Positions 26,032-36,073 are shown, numbered from the stretch's first letter. The stretch: DNA of 64,000 nucleotides from Conchiformibius steedae (GCF_014054725.1 NZ_CP059563.1:1577749-1641748), one strand, 5' to 3'. The notes: a model not told the origin generated them from the sequence alone. A program made the numbers and translations.

Positions 26032-29000
26032 TTAAGCGGTTTTTTGCGCCGCCAGACGCTGATGCAGCTCTTGAATGCTGAACACATGAATATCGTTCAG
26101 CGACTTCACGCCTTCGCTCATGGCTTCGCCACCCGCAATGGTGGTGTACTGCGGCACACGCTGGGTGAGTGCGCTGCGGCGGATGCTGTGGCTGTCGGCG
26201 ATGGTTTGCGGATTGCTGTCCACAGTATTGACCACCAAGGCAATTTCGCCGTTTTTAATCGCATCAACAATATGCGGACGACCTTCGCGCACTTTATTCA
26301 CGGTTTGCACCACAATGCCTTGTTCCGCCAAATACGCCGCCGTGCCGCGTGTGGCGCAGACACCATAGCCCAAAGATAGGAAGTTTTTAACGGTTGGCAC
26401 AATCAAATGCTTGTCTTCATCACGCACGGCGATAAACACTTTGCCTGTGGCAGGCATACGCTCGCCCGCGCCCAGTTGCGCTTTTAAGTAGGCTTCGCCA
26501 AAAGTTTCCGCCACACCCATCACTTCGCCTGTAGAACGCATTTCCGGTCCTAAAATGGTGTCCACACCGGGGAATTTGATAAAGGGGAACACGGCTTCTT
26601 TGACGGCGTAAAAATCGGGAATCACTTCTTTTTCTACGCCTTGTTCTTTCAGGCTGATGCCTGCCATCGCGCGCGCACCCACTTTCGCCAAAGGCACGGA
26701 AGTGGCTTTGGAAACAAAGGGAACGGTACGCGAGGCGCGGGGGTTGACTTCCAGCACATACACCACGCCGTCTTGCACGGCAAACTGTACGTTCATCAAG
26801 CCAACGACGTTCAGCGCGTATGCCATCGCTTTGGTTTGGCGGCGGATTTCGTCCTGAATGGCTTCAGAAAGCGAATACGGCGGCAGCGAACAGCCTGAAT
26901 CGCCCGAGTGAATGCCTGCTTGTTCAACGTGTTGCATAATGCCGCCAATCACGACTTCTTTGCCGTCCGACACGCAATCCACATCTACTTCAATGGCGTT
27001 GTTCAGGAAAAAGTCCAACAACACGGGGCTGTCTTCGGAAACCTGTACAGCTTCGCGCATATAAGTCTTTAATTGTTCGGCAGAATGCACCACCTGCATG
27101 GCACGTCCGCCCAAAACGTAAGACGGGCGCACCACCAAGGGATAGCCGATTTCCTCTGCCAAAGTCAGGGCTTCTTCTTCGTTACGCGCGGTGCGGTTGG
27201 GCGGTTGGCGCAAACCCAAGTCGTTCAAGACTTTTTGGAAACGTTCGCGGTCTTCGGCGGCATCAATGGAATCTGCCGACGTGCCGATAATGTTCACACC
27301 GTTTTCCACCAAGGCATTGGCGAGTTTCAGCGGCGTTTGTCCGCCGTAATGCACAATCACGCCCCACGGGTTTTCGGTGCGGACGATTTCCAACACGTCT
27401 TCTAACGTAAGCGGTTCAAAATACAGGCGGTCGGACGTGTCAAAATCGGTGGAAACGGTTTCGGGATTGCAGTTCACCATAATGGTTTCAAAACCCGATT
27501 CGCGCAACGCCAGCGCAGCATGCACACAACAATAATCAAATTCAATGCCTTGCCCGATGCGGTTGGGTCCGCCGCCGAGAATCATCACTTTGCGTTTGTT
27601 GGACGGACGCGCTTCGCATTCTTCTTCATAAGTGGAATACAGATAGGCGGTGTCGCTGGCAAATTCGGCGGCGCAGGAATCCACGCGCTTGTAAACGGGA
27701 TGCAATTTCAAAGCGTAGCGGTGTTCGCGCATACGACTTTCAGGTACTCCTGTTAATTGTGCCAGCCGTTTATCGGAAAAGCCTTTGCGTTTCAAACAGC
27801 GCAAAGTCGGATAGTCCAAATCTTCCAAACCGAAGGCGGGAAAATCTTTCCATGAACTGGGAATGGGGCGACCGTTGTTCAGGCGTTTATCGGATTGCAG
27901 TAATGCGGCTTCTTCTTTAACAATGTCTTCAATCTGCGCCAAAAACCATGGGTCAATCGCGCAAATTTCGTGAATTTCGGCAATCGTAAAGCCTGCACGG
28001 AAGGCATCGGCAACATACAAAATCCGTTCAGGACCCGGATTACGCAATTCGCGGCGAATTTCGTCGGCATCGCTGCTGCGCGGATTAAAGCCGCACAAAC
28101 CCGTTTCCAAACCGCGCAGGGCTTTTTGCATGGATTCCTGAATGGTGCGCCCCATCGCCATCACTTCGCCCACCGATTTCATTTGCGTGGTCAAACGGTC
28201 GTCGGCAGCGGGGAATTTTTCAAAGGCAAAACGCGGGATTTTGGTCACGACATAATCAATGCTCGGCTCAAACGATGCGGGCGTGCGTCCGCCCGTGATG
28301 TCGTTGCGCAACTCGTCCAGCGTAAAGCCCACCGCCAGTTTCGCCGCCACTTTGGCAATCGGGAAACCCGTTGCCTTACTCGCCAGCGCAGACGAGCGGG
28401 AAACGCGCGGATTCATTTCAATCACAATCATTTCGCCGTTGGCGGGATTGACGGCAAACTGCACGTTCGAACCGCCTGTATCCACACCGATTTCGCGCAA
28501 CACCGCCAAAGATGCGTTACGCATAATTTGGTATTCTTTGTCGGTGAGCGTTTGCGCGGGGGCAACGGTAATGCTGTCGCCCGTATGCACGCCCATCGGG
28601 TCAAAATTCTCAATGGAACAAATAATAATGCAGTTGTCGTTTTTGTCGCGCACCACTTCCATTTCGTACTCTTTCCAACCGAGTACCGACTGTTCAATCA
28701 ACAGCTCGTGCGTGGGCGAAGCGTCAAAACCGCGTTCGCAAATGGCTAAAAATTCATCGCGGTTATAAGCGATGCCGCCACCCGAACCGCCCATGGTAAA
28801 AGACGGGCGAATCAGCGTGGGAAAACCCACTTGCTCTTGCGCGGCAAGGGCCTCGTTCATGGTGTGGCACACAAACGATTTGGGGCAATGCAAACCGATT
28901 TTTTCCATCGCCTCTTTAAAGCGACCGCGGTCTTCGGCCTTATCAATCGCGTCTTCGGTTGCGCCGATTAACTCAACGTTATACTTTGCCAACACGCCGT

Positions 29001-29313
29001 TCCGCGCCAAATCCAAGGCGCAGTTTAAGGCGGTTTGTCCGCCCATGGTGGGCAGCACGGCATCGGGGCGTTCTTTGGCGATGATTTTTTCCACCGTTTG
29101 CCACATAATCGGCTCGATGTAGGTCACATCCGCCATTTCGGGGTCGGTCATAATGGTGGCGGGGTTGGAATTGACCAAGATGACTTTATAGCCTTCTTCG
29201 CGCAGGGCTTTACAGGCCTGTGCGCCCGAATAGTCAAATTCGCAGGCTTGTCCAATCACAATCGGACCTGCGCCGATAATTAAGATGGATTTTAGGTCGG
29301 TACGTTTGGGCAT
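26032..29313 (-). CDS. carB: Carbamoyl-phosphate synthase large subunit
   Basis: CarB makes carbamoyl phosphate from ammonia, bicarbonate and two ATP for arginine and pyrimidine synthesis; the ammonia comes from CarA. The 1093-residue protein has two ATP-grasp halves, each with a clear nucleotide-site start ([38 protein letters not shown]). An oligomerisation domain lies between, and a C-terminal MGS-like allosteric domain (from about 955) is complete. The ATG at 29313 has AAGGAAA upstream. A GTTGGGTT palindrome (29331-29349) lies just upstream of the RBS, so leader folding could affect translation. carA is 3.5 kb away on the same strand. Confidence 0.97.
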   Translation of the reverse strand: MPKRTDLKSILIIGAGPIVIGQACEFDYSGAQACKALREEGYKVILVNSNPATIMTDPEMADVTYIEPIMWQTVEKIIAKERPDAVLPTMGGQTALNCALDLARNGVLAKYNVELIGATEDAIDKAEDRGRFKEAMEKIGLHCPKSFVCHTMNEALAAQEQVGFPTLIRPSFTMGGSGGGIAYNRDEFLAICERGFDASPTHELLIEQSVLGWKEYEMEVVRDKNDNCIIICSIENFDPMGVHTGDSITVAPAQTLTDKEYQIMRNASLAVLREIGVDTGGSNVQFAVNPANGEMIVIEMNPRVSRSSALASKATGFPIAKVAAKLAVGFTLDELRNDITGGRTPASFEPSIDYVVTKIPRFAFEKFPAADDRLTTQMKSVGEVMAMGRTIQESMQKALRGLETGLCGFNPRSSDADEIRRELRNPGPERILYVADAFRAGFTIAEIHEICAIDPWFLAQIEDIVKEEAALLQSDKRLNNGRPIPSSWKDFPAFGLEDLDYPTLRCLKRKGFSDKRLAQLTGVPESRMREHRYALKLHPVYKRVDSCAAEFASDTAYLYSTYEEECEARPSNKRKVMILGGGPNRIGQGIEFDYCCVHAALALRESGFETIMVNCNPETVSTDFDTSDRLYFEPLTLEDVLEIVRTENPWGVIVHYGGQTPLKLANALVENGVNIIGTSADSIDAAEDRERFQKVLNDLGLRQPPNRTARNEEEALTLAEEIGYPLVVRPSYVLGGRAMQVVHSAEQLKTYMREAVQVSEDSPVLLDFFLNNAIEVDVDCVSDGKEVVIGGIMQHVEQAGIHSGDSGCSLPPYSLSEAIQDEIRRQTKAMAYALNVVGLMNVQFAVQDGVVYVLEVNPRASRTVPFVSKATSVPLAKVGARAMAGISLKEQGVEKEVIPDFYAVKEAVFPFIKFPGVDTILGPEMRSTGEVMGVAETFGEAYLKAQLGAGERMPATGKVFIAVRDEDKHLIVPTVKNFLSLGYGVCATRGTAAYLAEQGIVVQTVNKVREGRPHIVDAIKNGEIALVVNTVDSNPQTIADSHSIRRSALTQRVPQYTTIAGGEAMSEGVKSLNDIHVFSIQELHQRLAAQKTA

Positions 29314-29330
29314 TTTGTTTTTCCTTGCAG

Positions 29331-29349
29331 GTTGGGTTATAAACCCAAC
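29331..29349. repeat. GTTGGGTT palindrome, copy 1
   Basis: GTTGGGTT-ATA-AACCCAAC is a perfect 8-bp inverted repeat in the carB leader. Another copy is at 29842-29860 and a half-site with extra flanking similarity is at about 30349-30360. The three bracket the two AT-rich genes between carB and the methyltransferase-like gene. Confidence 0.7.
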
Positions 29350-29400
29350 ATTTTTTGAGTATCAATGTAAATTAAATGTTAGGCTTACAACCCAATCTAA

Positions 29401-29775
29401 TTATTTAATTTTTTGATGTTCATGGGTTTCTATCAATTCTTGTTCTGTTGGTGGATAGATAGCATACCAATCGGTTTGATAAACTTGTTCTCGCACTTGG
29501 TTGAGATCGGAACTAATTGGGATTAAAGCACCAGGTACACCAGTTTCACTATTCACAACCAATGCTGTTAAAGGAGGTAGATTATTTTCATTGCAATAAA
29601 ACGCAATATAGCCTAATACACTCCCCAAAGTTCCACCTGCATAATGACCATACATCAAAATAGACAATGATTTGTAAGTATGAGTTTGGCGGTTCATTGC
29701 TGCATGAACCAAAATTTGCCATGCTTGTACTGCACGACGTACACGATTTGAGTTTTCTTCAAAATATTTAACCAT
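29401..29775 (-). CDS. Conserved small protein of unknown function
   Basis: The protein has 124 residues and no signal peptide. The ATG at 29775 is preferred over 29781 because GAGG then lies eight bases upstream. It contains RAVQAWQILVHAA, YKSLSILMYG, and the best conserved block NNLPPLTALVVNSETGVPG, followed by a DW-containing segment. Small proteins with this LPPLT-LVVN-TG-PG pattern occur in many bacteria, and no function is established. It sits downstream of a truncated nuclease-like gene inside a cassette bracketed by GTTGGGTT repeats, and its composition is AT-richer than the carAB genes, which suggests it was acquired. Confidence 0.65.
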   Translation of the reverse strand: MVKYFEENSNRVRRAVQAWQILVHAAMNRQTHTYKSLSILMYGHYAGGTLGSVLGYIAFYCNENNLPPLTALVVNSETGVPGALIPISSDLNQVREQVYQTDWYAIYPPTEQELIETHEHQKIK

Positions 29776-29841
29776 GATCATATCCTCATATAAAATATAG
29801 AAAGCAAGCGTAACCCGACAGCTTATGATTCGTTTGATTCT

Positions 29842-29860
29842 GTTGGGTTTTCAACCCAAC
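29842..29860. repeat. GTTGGGTT palindrome, copy 2
   Basis: GTTGGGTT-TTC-AACCCAAC is a perfect inverted repeat. Its left part supplies the TGA stop codon of the upstream nuclease-like ORF (29851-30321). Confidence 0.75.
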
Positions 29861-30321
29861 CCACCTTTGCTATCAAAATAACGCATTATTACAAACATTC
29901 GCAAAATTTCCCTACTGGTTTGATTTTGCAAACACAAAAATAAATCTTCATCTATACTGGCATAATCAACTTGTCGTTTTAATGCATTTAAACTCTTCAT
30001 TTTATTTTTATTAAAAAAGTCGCTATCACTTAACTTACTGCGACACAGATACCAAAATGATTCGGTTTGCATATGATAAAAAGGCTGTGCCAAATTCATT
30101 CTATGTTGTGTATGCACATATTGGCACCAAATTTTCTCAAAAGTATTTTCTAAAGTTGGCGTAAGATAAATATATTTACTGTTTAATTGATTGGTTTCTA
30201 CCAATTCAATTATCGTCAATAATAAAATTGGTTTATGTGGTGCTTCCCCCAAAACAGAAGATTTAGAACAATTTAACTGATTAAAGCATTGTTGATAATG
30301 TATAACTATCGTACTCAACAT
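29851..30321 (-). pseudogene. Truncated restriction/HNH-nuclease-like gene, N-terminal domain only
   Basis: The reading frame has 156 codons with GGAAT upstream of the ATG at 30321. Its APHKPILLLTIIELVE segment is the hallmark of the N-terminal domain of a family of putative HNH restriction endonucleases. Relatives normally continue for some 130 residues to a zinc/HNH nuclease domain. Here the frame ends in GGLG and a TGA formed by the GTTGGGTT repeat, and no HNH motif follows in any frame I read. It is probably the remains of a nuclease cut off at the repeat; a free-standing small protein is possible. AT-rich like its neighbour. Confidence 0.55.
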
Positions 30322-30348
30322 CTACAATTCCTTTATTCACGAAAAATT

Positions 30349-30360
30349 GTAGGTTGGGTT
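30349..30360. repeat. GTTGGGTT half-site
   Basis: GTAGGTTGGGTT lies between the ICMT-like gene and the truncated nuclease gene and shares the core of the two palindromes. It marks the other edge of the AT-rich cassette. Confidence 0.5.
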
Positions 30361-30386
30361 GAAGAATAGTGCAAACAACATACCAT

Positions 30387-30893
30387 TTACCCGCGCAAAT
30401 GGCGCATCGCCGCTTCTTCCTGCTTAATCCGCACCGCCAAAATCGCGCCGTAGATGGGCAAACCAAACGATAAAGTCGCCCACGCATGGCACAAAAAGGC
30501 GATGCCAATCAGTTCGGGGATAATGTTTAAAAAATAATTGGGGTGGCGCACATGGCGGAACAGCCACGATTGTTTGAGTTGGTGTTGCGGATGGATATAG
30601 ATTTTTACCGTCCAAATTTCGCCCAACTCACGGATAACATAAAACAATACGCCCAACGACAGTACCACCAGCGTCAAACCAAAGGCAGAAACGCCATCAA
30701 ACGATGCACCGCGCAAATAGGATTCAATCAGTGCGCCAAAATAAAAGGCAATGTGCGCGGCTGCCAAACGTTTGGAATGGGCTGCGCCGTGTTCCACCGC
30801 ACCCGCAGCCAGCAGGGCTTGTTCGTGGCGTTTGGAAATGGACAGGGTGTACAGTCTGACAGCGAAAATCAGGATAAAACAAACAGTAATCAT
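30387..30893 (-). CDS. Isoprenylcysteine carboxyl methyltransferase-family membrane protein
   Basis: The 168-residue integral membrane protein has about four hydrophobic segments. The C-terminal FRHVRHPNYFLNIIPELIG plus RIKQEE is the SAM-binding signature of the ICMT/PEMT-like superfamily. Bacterial members methylate diverse lipids or small molecules, and the substrate here is unknown. Its ATG overlaps the stop of the preceding gene (ATGA at 30890-30893), so the two are coupled in translation and may act together. Confidence 0.75.
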   Translation of the reverse strand: MITVCFILIFAVRLYTLSISKRHEQALLAAGAVEHGAAHSKRLAAAHIAFYFGALIESYLRGASFDGVSAFGLTLVVLSLGVLFYVIRELGEIWTVKIYIHPQHQLKQSWLFRHVRHPNYFLNIIPELIGIAFLCHAWATLSFGLPIYGAILAVRIKQEEAAMRHLRG

Positions 30894-32770
30894 TTTTTCT
30901 GTGTGGTTAAGGGGTTAGATTCGGCGGCTTGACCTTGCTCAAAATCGCTCATGCCGCGATAAAGTTGAGCAGCGGCTGCCAAGGCTTCGTGTTCGTTGGC
31001 AAAGGCGTTGCCGTGAAAAACGGGCGTGCCTGCCGACCATGTGCCGTCTGCATTAGGGCGCATGGGTATGGCGGCTTGTACCGACAGGGGTTTGTTGCCG
31101 CGATAGCTGCGGATGTCCAGCATCACGGCATCAAAACGTCCGCGCGGCAAATGGACATAGCCTTCGTAAACCAATACGGCACAAGGTAAATTGTCGGGGT
31201 TGTGCGCCAAGATACTTTGCCCGTGCGCCACCGCTTCATCGGCAGAATCAAACATCAGTTGGCGCAAATCCCAATGCTTTTCGGGGTGGGGCAGCAGCAG
31301 CATGGGCGGGAAAACGGCTTGTTCGGGCAAACCCCTACGACAATGCAGGGCGTATGCGGCGGCAAAGCCTGCCTGACGTATGGTTTTGTGCGCCAAATCG
31401 GGGGAATCTGCGGCGGGGGCAATGCGTTTGCGCGGCGGACAGCGGTAAAGCGAACCGCGTTCGTTGCGGCGCAACATACGGGCGAAATCGGCGCAACCTT
31501 CTTCGGGGGAATGGTCCCAAATGCGCGAGGCGATGCGCCCGAATGGAAAGTAAATTTTGTCGCCGATACGCGCAGCGTATTGGCTGAACCAATCGCGGGG
31601 CAAATCGGGAATTTGTTCGCGGGCTTGTTCGTAATCGAGAAAATACAGGGTATTATGCGAATATTCGGCGGCGGCGCGCGCCAGATAAAAGGCGCAAAAG
31701 TGCAGGAAATTCAATGCAGCAGCTTCGCGCACAAAAATGTCAAAATCGGGAACGCGCCCGCGAATGTCGTCCAACAAAGCATCAAGGGCATGCAGGCTGT
31801 CGAGGCTGCAATCCCATTCTATCGCCGCCAATTCTTCTGCAAAAGCAAAGGGTAAGGCTTCGGTATCGGCAAGGCGCACGGCATCAATGGCGCGGCGGGC
31901 GGCATCGTTGGGGTCGGGCGGCAGCGGCGGATTGGCTGCCCATTCGCTAAAACGGATACCGATACCGCACAAAGCATCTGCCAACAGGCGCATCAGCGGT
32001 AAGGCATTGCCGTTCCAATCCAGCACCGCCAAATCCAGCAGCGCATCGCCATCGGCAGGCAAACCGTACCAACGCGCATCGCCGCCGCTAAAAATCTCGC
32101 CCAAATAAAACGCCAGTAATAATAGGAAATTGCGCTCTGCTTCGCCTGCAAAACGCTCACGAAAATTATCGGTATTCAGCCCTTCGCTGTGATGCAAACG
32201 CGCCAATTCTGCGTCCAGCAGCGGCAAATCGTCTTTGCTGCCACGCCACGACAAGGCGGCAGGCACGCCCGCAAACGCCAATCCATTCGGCAGATTGCGG
32301 CGGCGGCGGTAGCAGTCGGGCAAAAACGCTGCCATTTTCTGTACATCAGGCACGGGCGCACTGCACAACAGTTGCCACACCACCGCATCAAGATTAAAAC
32401 CGTTGTTGCGCCCTTCCAGCAAACGGCGCAGCAGCGGCAAAGGTTTGAAACGGTGGGTATCAAACACCGCTTCGCCGTCTTGCCAATCGTAATCCGCACC
32501 GCTGTGCCGCGACACATATTCTGCCAAATACGCCGCCAAGGTCAGCAGAAAATTTTGCCCCGAACGGCTGCTTTCCAATTGCCCGAAGGCATCGTTGCCC
32601 TGCTTGGCATGCACACGGCGCAAAAACGCGGCAATGCGGGTCAGGCTGTCGGGACGGTAGTCCAAATCCAGCTTGCCCCACACCGCTGCAAACGCCAAAC
32701 CGCCGTCTGGGGCGCGGCGTTGGTGCAGGCAGTCGAGCAGATGGCTCATGTAGCGGGCATCGGCGTTCAT
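30890..32770 (-). CDS. Large protein with three internal repeats, function unknown
   Basis: The 626-residue protein has no signal peptide. I see three diverged copies of one helical module: around residues 33-95 (WGKLDLDYRPDSL through NFLLTLAAYLAEYVSR), 173-240 (ALSWRGSKDDLP through NFLLLLAFYLGEIFSG) and 314-378 (AIEWDCSLDSLH through NFLHFCAFYLARAAAE). Each has a hydrophobic-W/L-D start and an NFL-AFYLxE helix. A C-terminal region with RGRFDAVMLDIRSYRG follows. The gene is 14 bases after carA and overlaps the ICMT-like gene. No family with known function is recognised. Confidence 0.65.
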   Translation of the reverse strand: MNADARYMSHLLDCLHQRRAPDGGLAFAAVWGKLDLDYRPDSLTRIAAFLRRVHAKQGNDAFGQLESSRSGQNFLLTLAAYLAEYVSRHSGADYDWQDGEAVFDTHRFKPLPLLRRLLEGRNNGFNLDAVVWQLLCSAPVPDVQKMAAFLPDCYRRRRNLPNGLAFAGVPAALSWRGSKDDLPLLDAELARLHHSEGLNTDNFRERFAGEAERNFLLLLAFYLGEIFSGGDARWYGLPADGDALLDLAVLDWNGNALPLMRLLADALCGIGIRFSEWAANPPLPPDPNDAARRAIDAVRLADTEALPFAFAEELAAIEWDCSLDSLHALDALLDDIRGRVPDFDIFVREAAALNFLHFCAFYLARAAAEYSHNTLYFLDYEQAREQIPDLPRDWFSQYAARIGDKIYFPFGRIASRIWDHSPEEGCADFARMLRRNERGSLYRCPPRKRIAPAADSPDLAHKTIRQAGFAAAYALHCRRGLPEQAVFPPMLLLPHPEKHWDLRQLMFDSADEAVAHGQSILAHNPDNLPCAVLVYEGYVHLPRGRFDAVMLDIRSYRGNKPLSVQAAIPMRPNADGTWSAGTPVFHGNAFANEHEALAAAAQLYRGMSDFEQGQAAESNPLTTQKK

Positions 32771-32784
32771 GGCAAATATCGGCT

Positions 32785-33912
32785 TCAGGCGCGGTTGGCG
32801 CGGATTTGGTCAATAAATTTATCAAACAGATAAGCTACATCGTGCGGACCGGGGCTGGCTTCGGGGTGTCCTTGAAAACTGAAAGCGGGACGGTCGGTCA
32901 GCTCAATGCCCTGCACCGTGCCGTCAAACAAGGAACGGTGGGTTACGCGCACATTGTCGGGCAAAGACGTTTCCGCCACTTGGAAACCGTGGTTTTGGCT
33001 GGTAATCAAGACTTTGCCACTGTCCAAATCTTGCACGGGGTGATTGGCACCGTGGTGTCCGAACGGCATTTTTTCGGTTTGTCCGCCTGCCGCCAAGCCC
33101 AAAAGCTGGTGTCCCAAGCAAATGCCGAACACAGGCTTTTTGCTGTTTAACAAATGGCGTACTGCATCAATGGCATAGTCGCACGGCTCGGGGTCGCCTG
33201 GTCCGTTGGACAAAAACACGCCATCGGGGTTCATCATCAACACATCGGCGGCAGACGTTTGCGCGGGAACAACGGTTAAACGGCAACCGCGCTGCGCCAA
33301 CATCCGCAAAATATTGGTTTTGACACCAAAATCATACGCCACCACATGATAGGACGTGTCGGGTTGGCTAAAGCCTTCGCCCAAAGCCCATTCGCCTTCG
33401 CTCCATTCGTAAGGCTCGGTACAGGAAACATCTTTTGCCAAATCCTTGCCCGCCATGCTGCCGAATTCGGCAATCAGCTGTTGCGCCGCGCCGATGGTTG
33501 CGTGTTCGCCCGTTAAAATCGCGCCCGCTTGTGCGCCTTTGTCGCGCAAAATGCGGGTAAGACGGCGGGTGTCGATATCGGCAATGGCAACGGTTTGGTT
33601 ACGCACCAAATAATCTTGCAAACTTTCTTCGGCACGGAAATTGCTGTGCAACAGCGGCAAATCACGAATCACCAAACCTGCGGCACACACGGCGGCACTT
33701 TCAGTGTCTTCGTGGTTGGCACCCGTATTGCCAATATGCGGATAAGTGAGGGTAACGATTTGTTTGGTATAAGACGGGTCTGTCAGGATTTCCTGATAAC
33801 CAGTCATGGCGGTATTGAATACGACTTCGCCTGAAGCCGTACCCTGATAACCTACCGAAATTCCATGAAAAATACTGCCATCGGCAAGCACAAGCAAGGC
33901 GGGGACGGTCAT
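32785..33912 (-). CDS. carA: Carbamoyl-phosphate synthase small subunit
   Basis: CarA is the glutaminase subunit that feeds ammonia to CarB. In its 375 residues the N-terminal CarA-specific domain ([29 protein letters not shown]) precedes a class I glutamine amidotransferase domain with nucleophile Cys265 ([10 protein letters not shown]), His349 and Glu351 (QGHPEASPG). AGGAG precedes the ATG at 33912. A promoter and a strong hairpin with a U-run lie in its leader. In N. gonorrhoeae carA and carB are also known to be separated by intervening sequence of variable size; here four genes lie between. Confidence 0.97.
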   Translation of the reverse strand: MTVPALLVLADGSIFHGISVGYQGTASGEVVFNTAMTGYQEILTDPSYTKQIVTLTYPHIGNTGANHEDTESAAVCAAGLVIRDLPLLHSNFRAEESLQDYLVRNQTVAIADIDTRRLTRILRDKGAQAGAILTGEHATIGAAQQLIAEFGSMAGKDLAKDVSCTEPYEWSEGEWALGEGFSQPDTSYHVVAYDFGVKTNILRMLAQRGCRLTVVPAQTSAADVLMMNPDGVFLSNGPGDPEPCDYAIDAVRHLLNSKKPVFGICLGHQLLGLAAGGQTEKMPFGHHGANHPVQDLDSGKVLITSQNHGFQVAETSLPDNVRVTHRSLFDGTVQGIELTDRPAFSFQGHPEASPGPHDVAYLFDKFIDQIRANRA

Positions 33913-33953
33913 AACAACTCCTGAAAACCTGAAAAATAAGACGGGTTTGCCCG

Positions 33954-34004
33954 AAAAAAAGCACGCGCCACAACATGAGGGAAAAGTTGTGAAACGTGCT
34001 TTCT
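33954..34004 (-). promoter_or_regulatory. Terminator-like hairpin in the carA leader (possible attenuator)
   Basis: On the minus strand AAAGCACG and ACAAC pair with GTTGT and CGTGCTTT, followed by a run of seven T: an intrinsic terminator. It lies between the predicted carA promoter and the carA start. A segment before it (GGTTTGCCC, 34025-34033) is fully complementary to one just after it (GGGCAAACC, within 33943-33952), so an alternative fold is possible. It may equally be the terminator of the transporter gene upstream. Confidence 0.55.
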
Positions 34005-34061
34005 TTCTAAAGAAGTTTACCCAAGGGCAAACCGATAAATCCTTTGACGGGAAAGCAAGGC

Positions 34062-34090
34062 ATTTTAAGGGAAAACGCGCCCGCTCTCAA
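34062..34090 (-). promoter_or_regulatory. Sigma-70 promoter for carA
   Basis: The minus strand has TTGAGA (34090-34085), a 17-bp spacer and TAAAAT (34067-34062). The start would be near 34055, giving a leader of about 140 bases that includes the hairpin at 33954-34004. The promoter lies just behind the stop region of the transporter gene. Confidence 0.6.
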
Positions 34091-34103
34091 GGGGGAAGGC
34101 GCA

Positions 34104-35393
34104 TCAATCGGGCAGACGTTTGATGCAGTACGCCAACAAAGGCAGGTTGCCCAAAGCCGTGATGCCGTAAAGCCAGCGCACATCGTCCGTCAGCCACAGC
34201 ACCAGTGCGCCAAAGATGGCAGAAGCCACCATAAACAAGCCGTTGATAATATTATTGGCAGCCACCGCACGGGCGCAGAATTCACGTCCACCAGCGGTTT
34301 GCAGCCAAGTATATAAAGGTACGGAAAAAAATCCGCCCGCCACGCCGATTGCCAACACCAGCAACATAATCGGATAAGCCTGTGCCTGTAATAAAAACGC
34401 ACCCGCGCCCGTTAAAACGGCATTTTCTGCCAACACGGGCGCAGGCGCACACCACGCCAACAACGCACCCGCCACGCCCAAACCTGCCACGCCCGCCATG
34501 CTCAAATTCAGGCGCAAACGTCCTTTACTGAGTTTGGCACACGCCACCGAACCTGCGGCAATACCAATGGAAAACAGGGCAAGCATTAAGTTAAACACGC
34601 TGTCGCTGCCGCCCAAATGCACCCGCACCAAAGTAGGCAATTGCGTGGTATAAACCGCGCCGACAAACCAAAACCACGAAATGCCGATAATGGCGGTGGT
34701 TAAATCGCGGCGGGCAAAGGTTTCGCGCAATAAATCGCGTGTTCCGCGCACAATATGCCAATCCACCCGCGCTTGTGGCTCTTGTGCGGGCAGGCGCGGC
34801 ATTTTTAGGCTGCACAGCAAACCCATTGCCGCCACCGCCAACACCGTTACCGCCAACACGCCCGCGCCACTGTCTGCCACCAGCGTGCCGAAAATCTGTC
34901 CGAACAAAATCGCCAAAAACGTTCCCGATTCAATCAGCCCGTTGCCCATTACCAATTCTTTGTCGTCCAAATATTCGGGCAAAGCAGCGTATTTGACAGG
35001 TCCGAAAAACGCCGACTGCGTTCCCATCGCAAACAAGCACAACAGCAGCAACCACACCGAACCCGTGGCAAATCCCACCGCCGCCACCGCCATCACCGCT
35101 ACTTCCAACACTTTCGTCCACCGCGCCAGCCAAGCCTTATCGCAACGCGAAGCCAGCTGTCCCGCCAGTGCTGAAAACAAAAAATACGGCAGCACAAACA
35201 ACAATGCCCCCACATTCAACAGCTGCTGCGCAGGCAACCAACCGCCCTGTCCCAATCCGTAAAACCCAATCAACACAAATAGCGTGGTTTTAAACAGATT
35301 GTCGTTAAACGCACCCAAAAACTGCGTACCGAACAGCGGCGCAAAACGGCGCGTACGCGCAAAAGCAAACGGGTTTAATCGCTTTTCTGACAT
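34104..35393 (-). CDS. LplT-like MFS transporter
   Basis: The 429-residue major-facilitator protein has about 12 hydrophobic helices. The start LFGTQFLGAFNDNLFKT and the block GPVKYAALPEYL with ELVMGNGLIESGTF are typical of the LplT/lysophospholipid-transporter group, which flips lysophospholipids across the inner membrane for reacylation. The acyltransferase (aas) is not adjacent and is not fused here. The start overlaps the end of ccoS by 19 bases. Confidence 0.8.
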   Translation of the reverse strand: MSEKRLNPFAFARTRRFAPLFGTQFLGAFNDNLFKTTLFVLIGFYGLGQGGWLPAQQLLNVGALLFVLPYFLFSALAGQLASRCDKAWLARWTKVLEVAVMAVAAVGFATGSVWLLLLCLFAMGTQSAFFGPVKYAALPEYLDDKELVMGNGLIESGTFLAILFGQIFGTLVADSGAGVLAVTVLAVAAMGLLCSLKMPRLPAQEPQARVDWHIVRGTRDLLRETFARRDLTTAIIGISWFWFVGAVYTTQLPTLVRVHLGGSDSVFNLMLALFSIGIAAGSVACAKLSKGRLRLNLSMAGVAGLGVAGALLAWCAPAPVLAENAVLTGAGAFLLQAQAYPIMLLVLAIGVAGGFFSVPLYTWLQTAGGREFCARAVAANNIINGLFMVASAIFGALVLWLTDDVRWLYGITALGNLPLLAYCIKRLPD

Positions 35394-35572
35394 GGGGCTT
35401 CCTTATCGGCAGATTCAGGCGGCGCAGCGGGGGTGTCGTCATCCATAATAATGCGGTGTGCCGGACCTTCCAAATCGTCAAACTGACCGCTTTTGCCCGA
35501 CCACCAAAAAAAATACGCCATCACAAACGCCAGCAAAATACTGATGGGAATCAGAATATACAGGCTTTCCAT
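35375..35572 (-). CDS. ccoS: cbb3-type cytochrome oxidase maturation protein CcoS
   Basis: The 65-residue protein has one N-terminal membrane helix (SLYILIPISILLAFVMAYFF) followed by FWWSGKSGQFDDLEGPAHRI, the CcoS signature. CcoS is needed to insert cofactors into cbb3 oxidase, the usual terminal oxidase of Neisseriaceae. It lies between a small hypothetical gene (1 base away) and the LplT-like gene (overlapping). No other cco genes are in the window. Confidence 0.85.
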   Translation of the reverse strand: MESLYILIPISILLAFVMAYFFWWSGKSGQFDDLEGPAHRIIMDDDTPAAPPESADKEAPCQKSD

Positions 35573-35573
35573 T

Positions 35574-35882
35574 TTACAGCACCCCTGTTAAATCGTTCAG
35601 GATAAAATCAAAACCGCCGCTGTGCAAATAGCCGCCGCGCACCTGTGCCACCGTATCGCCCGCCGCATCGCACACCCGCGCCGCATCGCCCGACCATTGC
35701 CAAGATTGCGCGTGTTGCGCCAACCAAGCCAGCCGCGCATGCGCCGCCGCGTGTACATCCTCTGCCGTTTCTGCTGCTTTAAACGCACATACGCCCGTTT
35801 CGGCAACGCCTCTTGTGGGCGCGTCCGTTACCAAAAAGCCCAAATGCGTGCCGTCTGCGGCGCACAGGCTGAAGCGTTGCAT
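35574..35882 (-). CDS. Hypothetical small protein
   Basis: The protein has 102 residues from the ATG at 35882, which has GGGG seven bases upstream; an ATG at 35888 would add Met-Asn. It has no signal peptide or membrane helix, is rich in Ala, Trp and His (HAAAHARLAWLAQHAQ) and ends in HSGGFDFILNDLTGVL. I recognise no domain. The tight spacing to ccoS suggests one transcript. Confidence 0.55.
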   Translation of the reverse strand: MQRFSLCAADGTHLGFLVTDAPTRGVAETGVCAFKAAETAEDVHAAAHARLAWLAQHAQSWQWSGDAARVCDAAGDTVAQVRGGYLHSGGFDFILNDLTGVL

Positions 35883-36073
35883 GTTCATACCCCAAAATGG
35901 TTAATCGTGCCGCATTGTAACTTTTTTTGCGCAGCAACAGCGGTATAATTCGGTTTTTTTATTTCGCGCAGCGGCGCAGCGGGCAAGCAGGCAGATTTTT
36001 TTCGCTTGTATGGCAAAGTTTTGCCGATACGTTCCCACCCAAGCGGCAGCGGCGCAGGTTTTTGGCACACAAT

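Noticed and set aside
27970..28749. 259-codon plus-strand frame inside carB
   Set aside because: It is antisense to highly conserved carB sequence, with Arg/His-rich shadow composition.
29331..30360. Insertion sequence with GTTGGGTT ends
   Set aside because: There is no transposase between the repeats and the third site is only half; recorded as repeats bounding a cassette.
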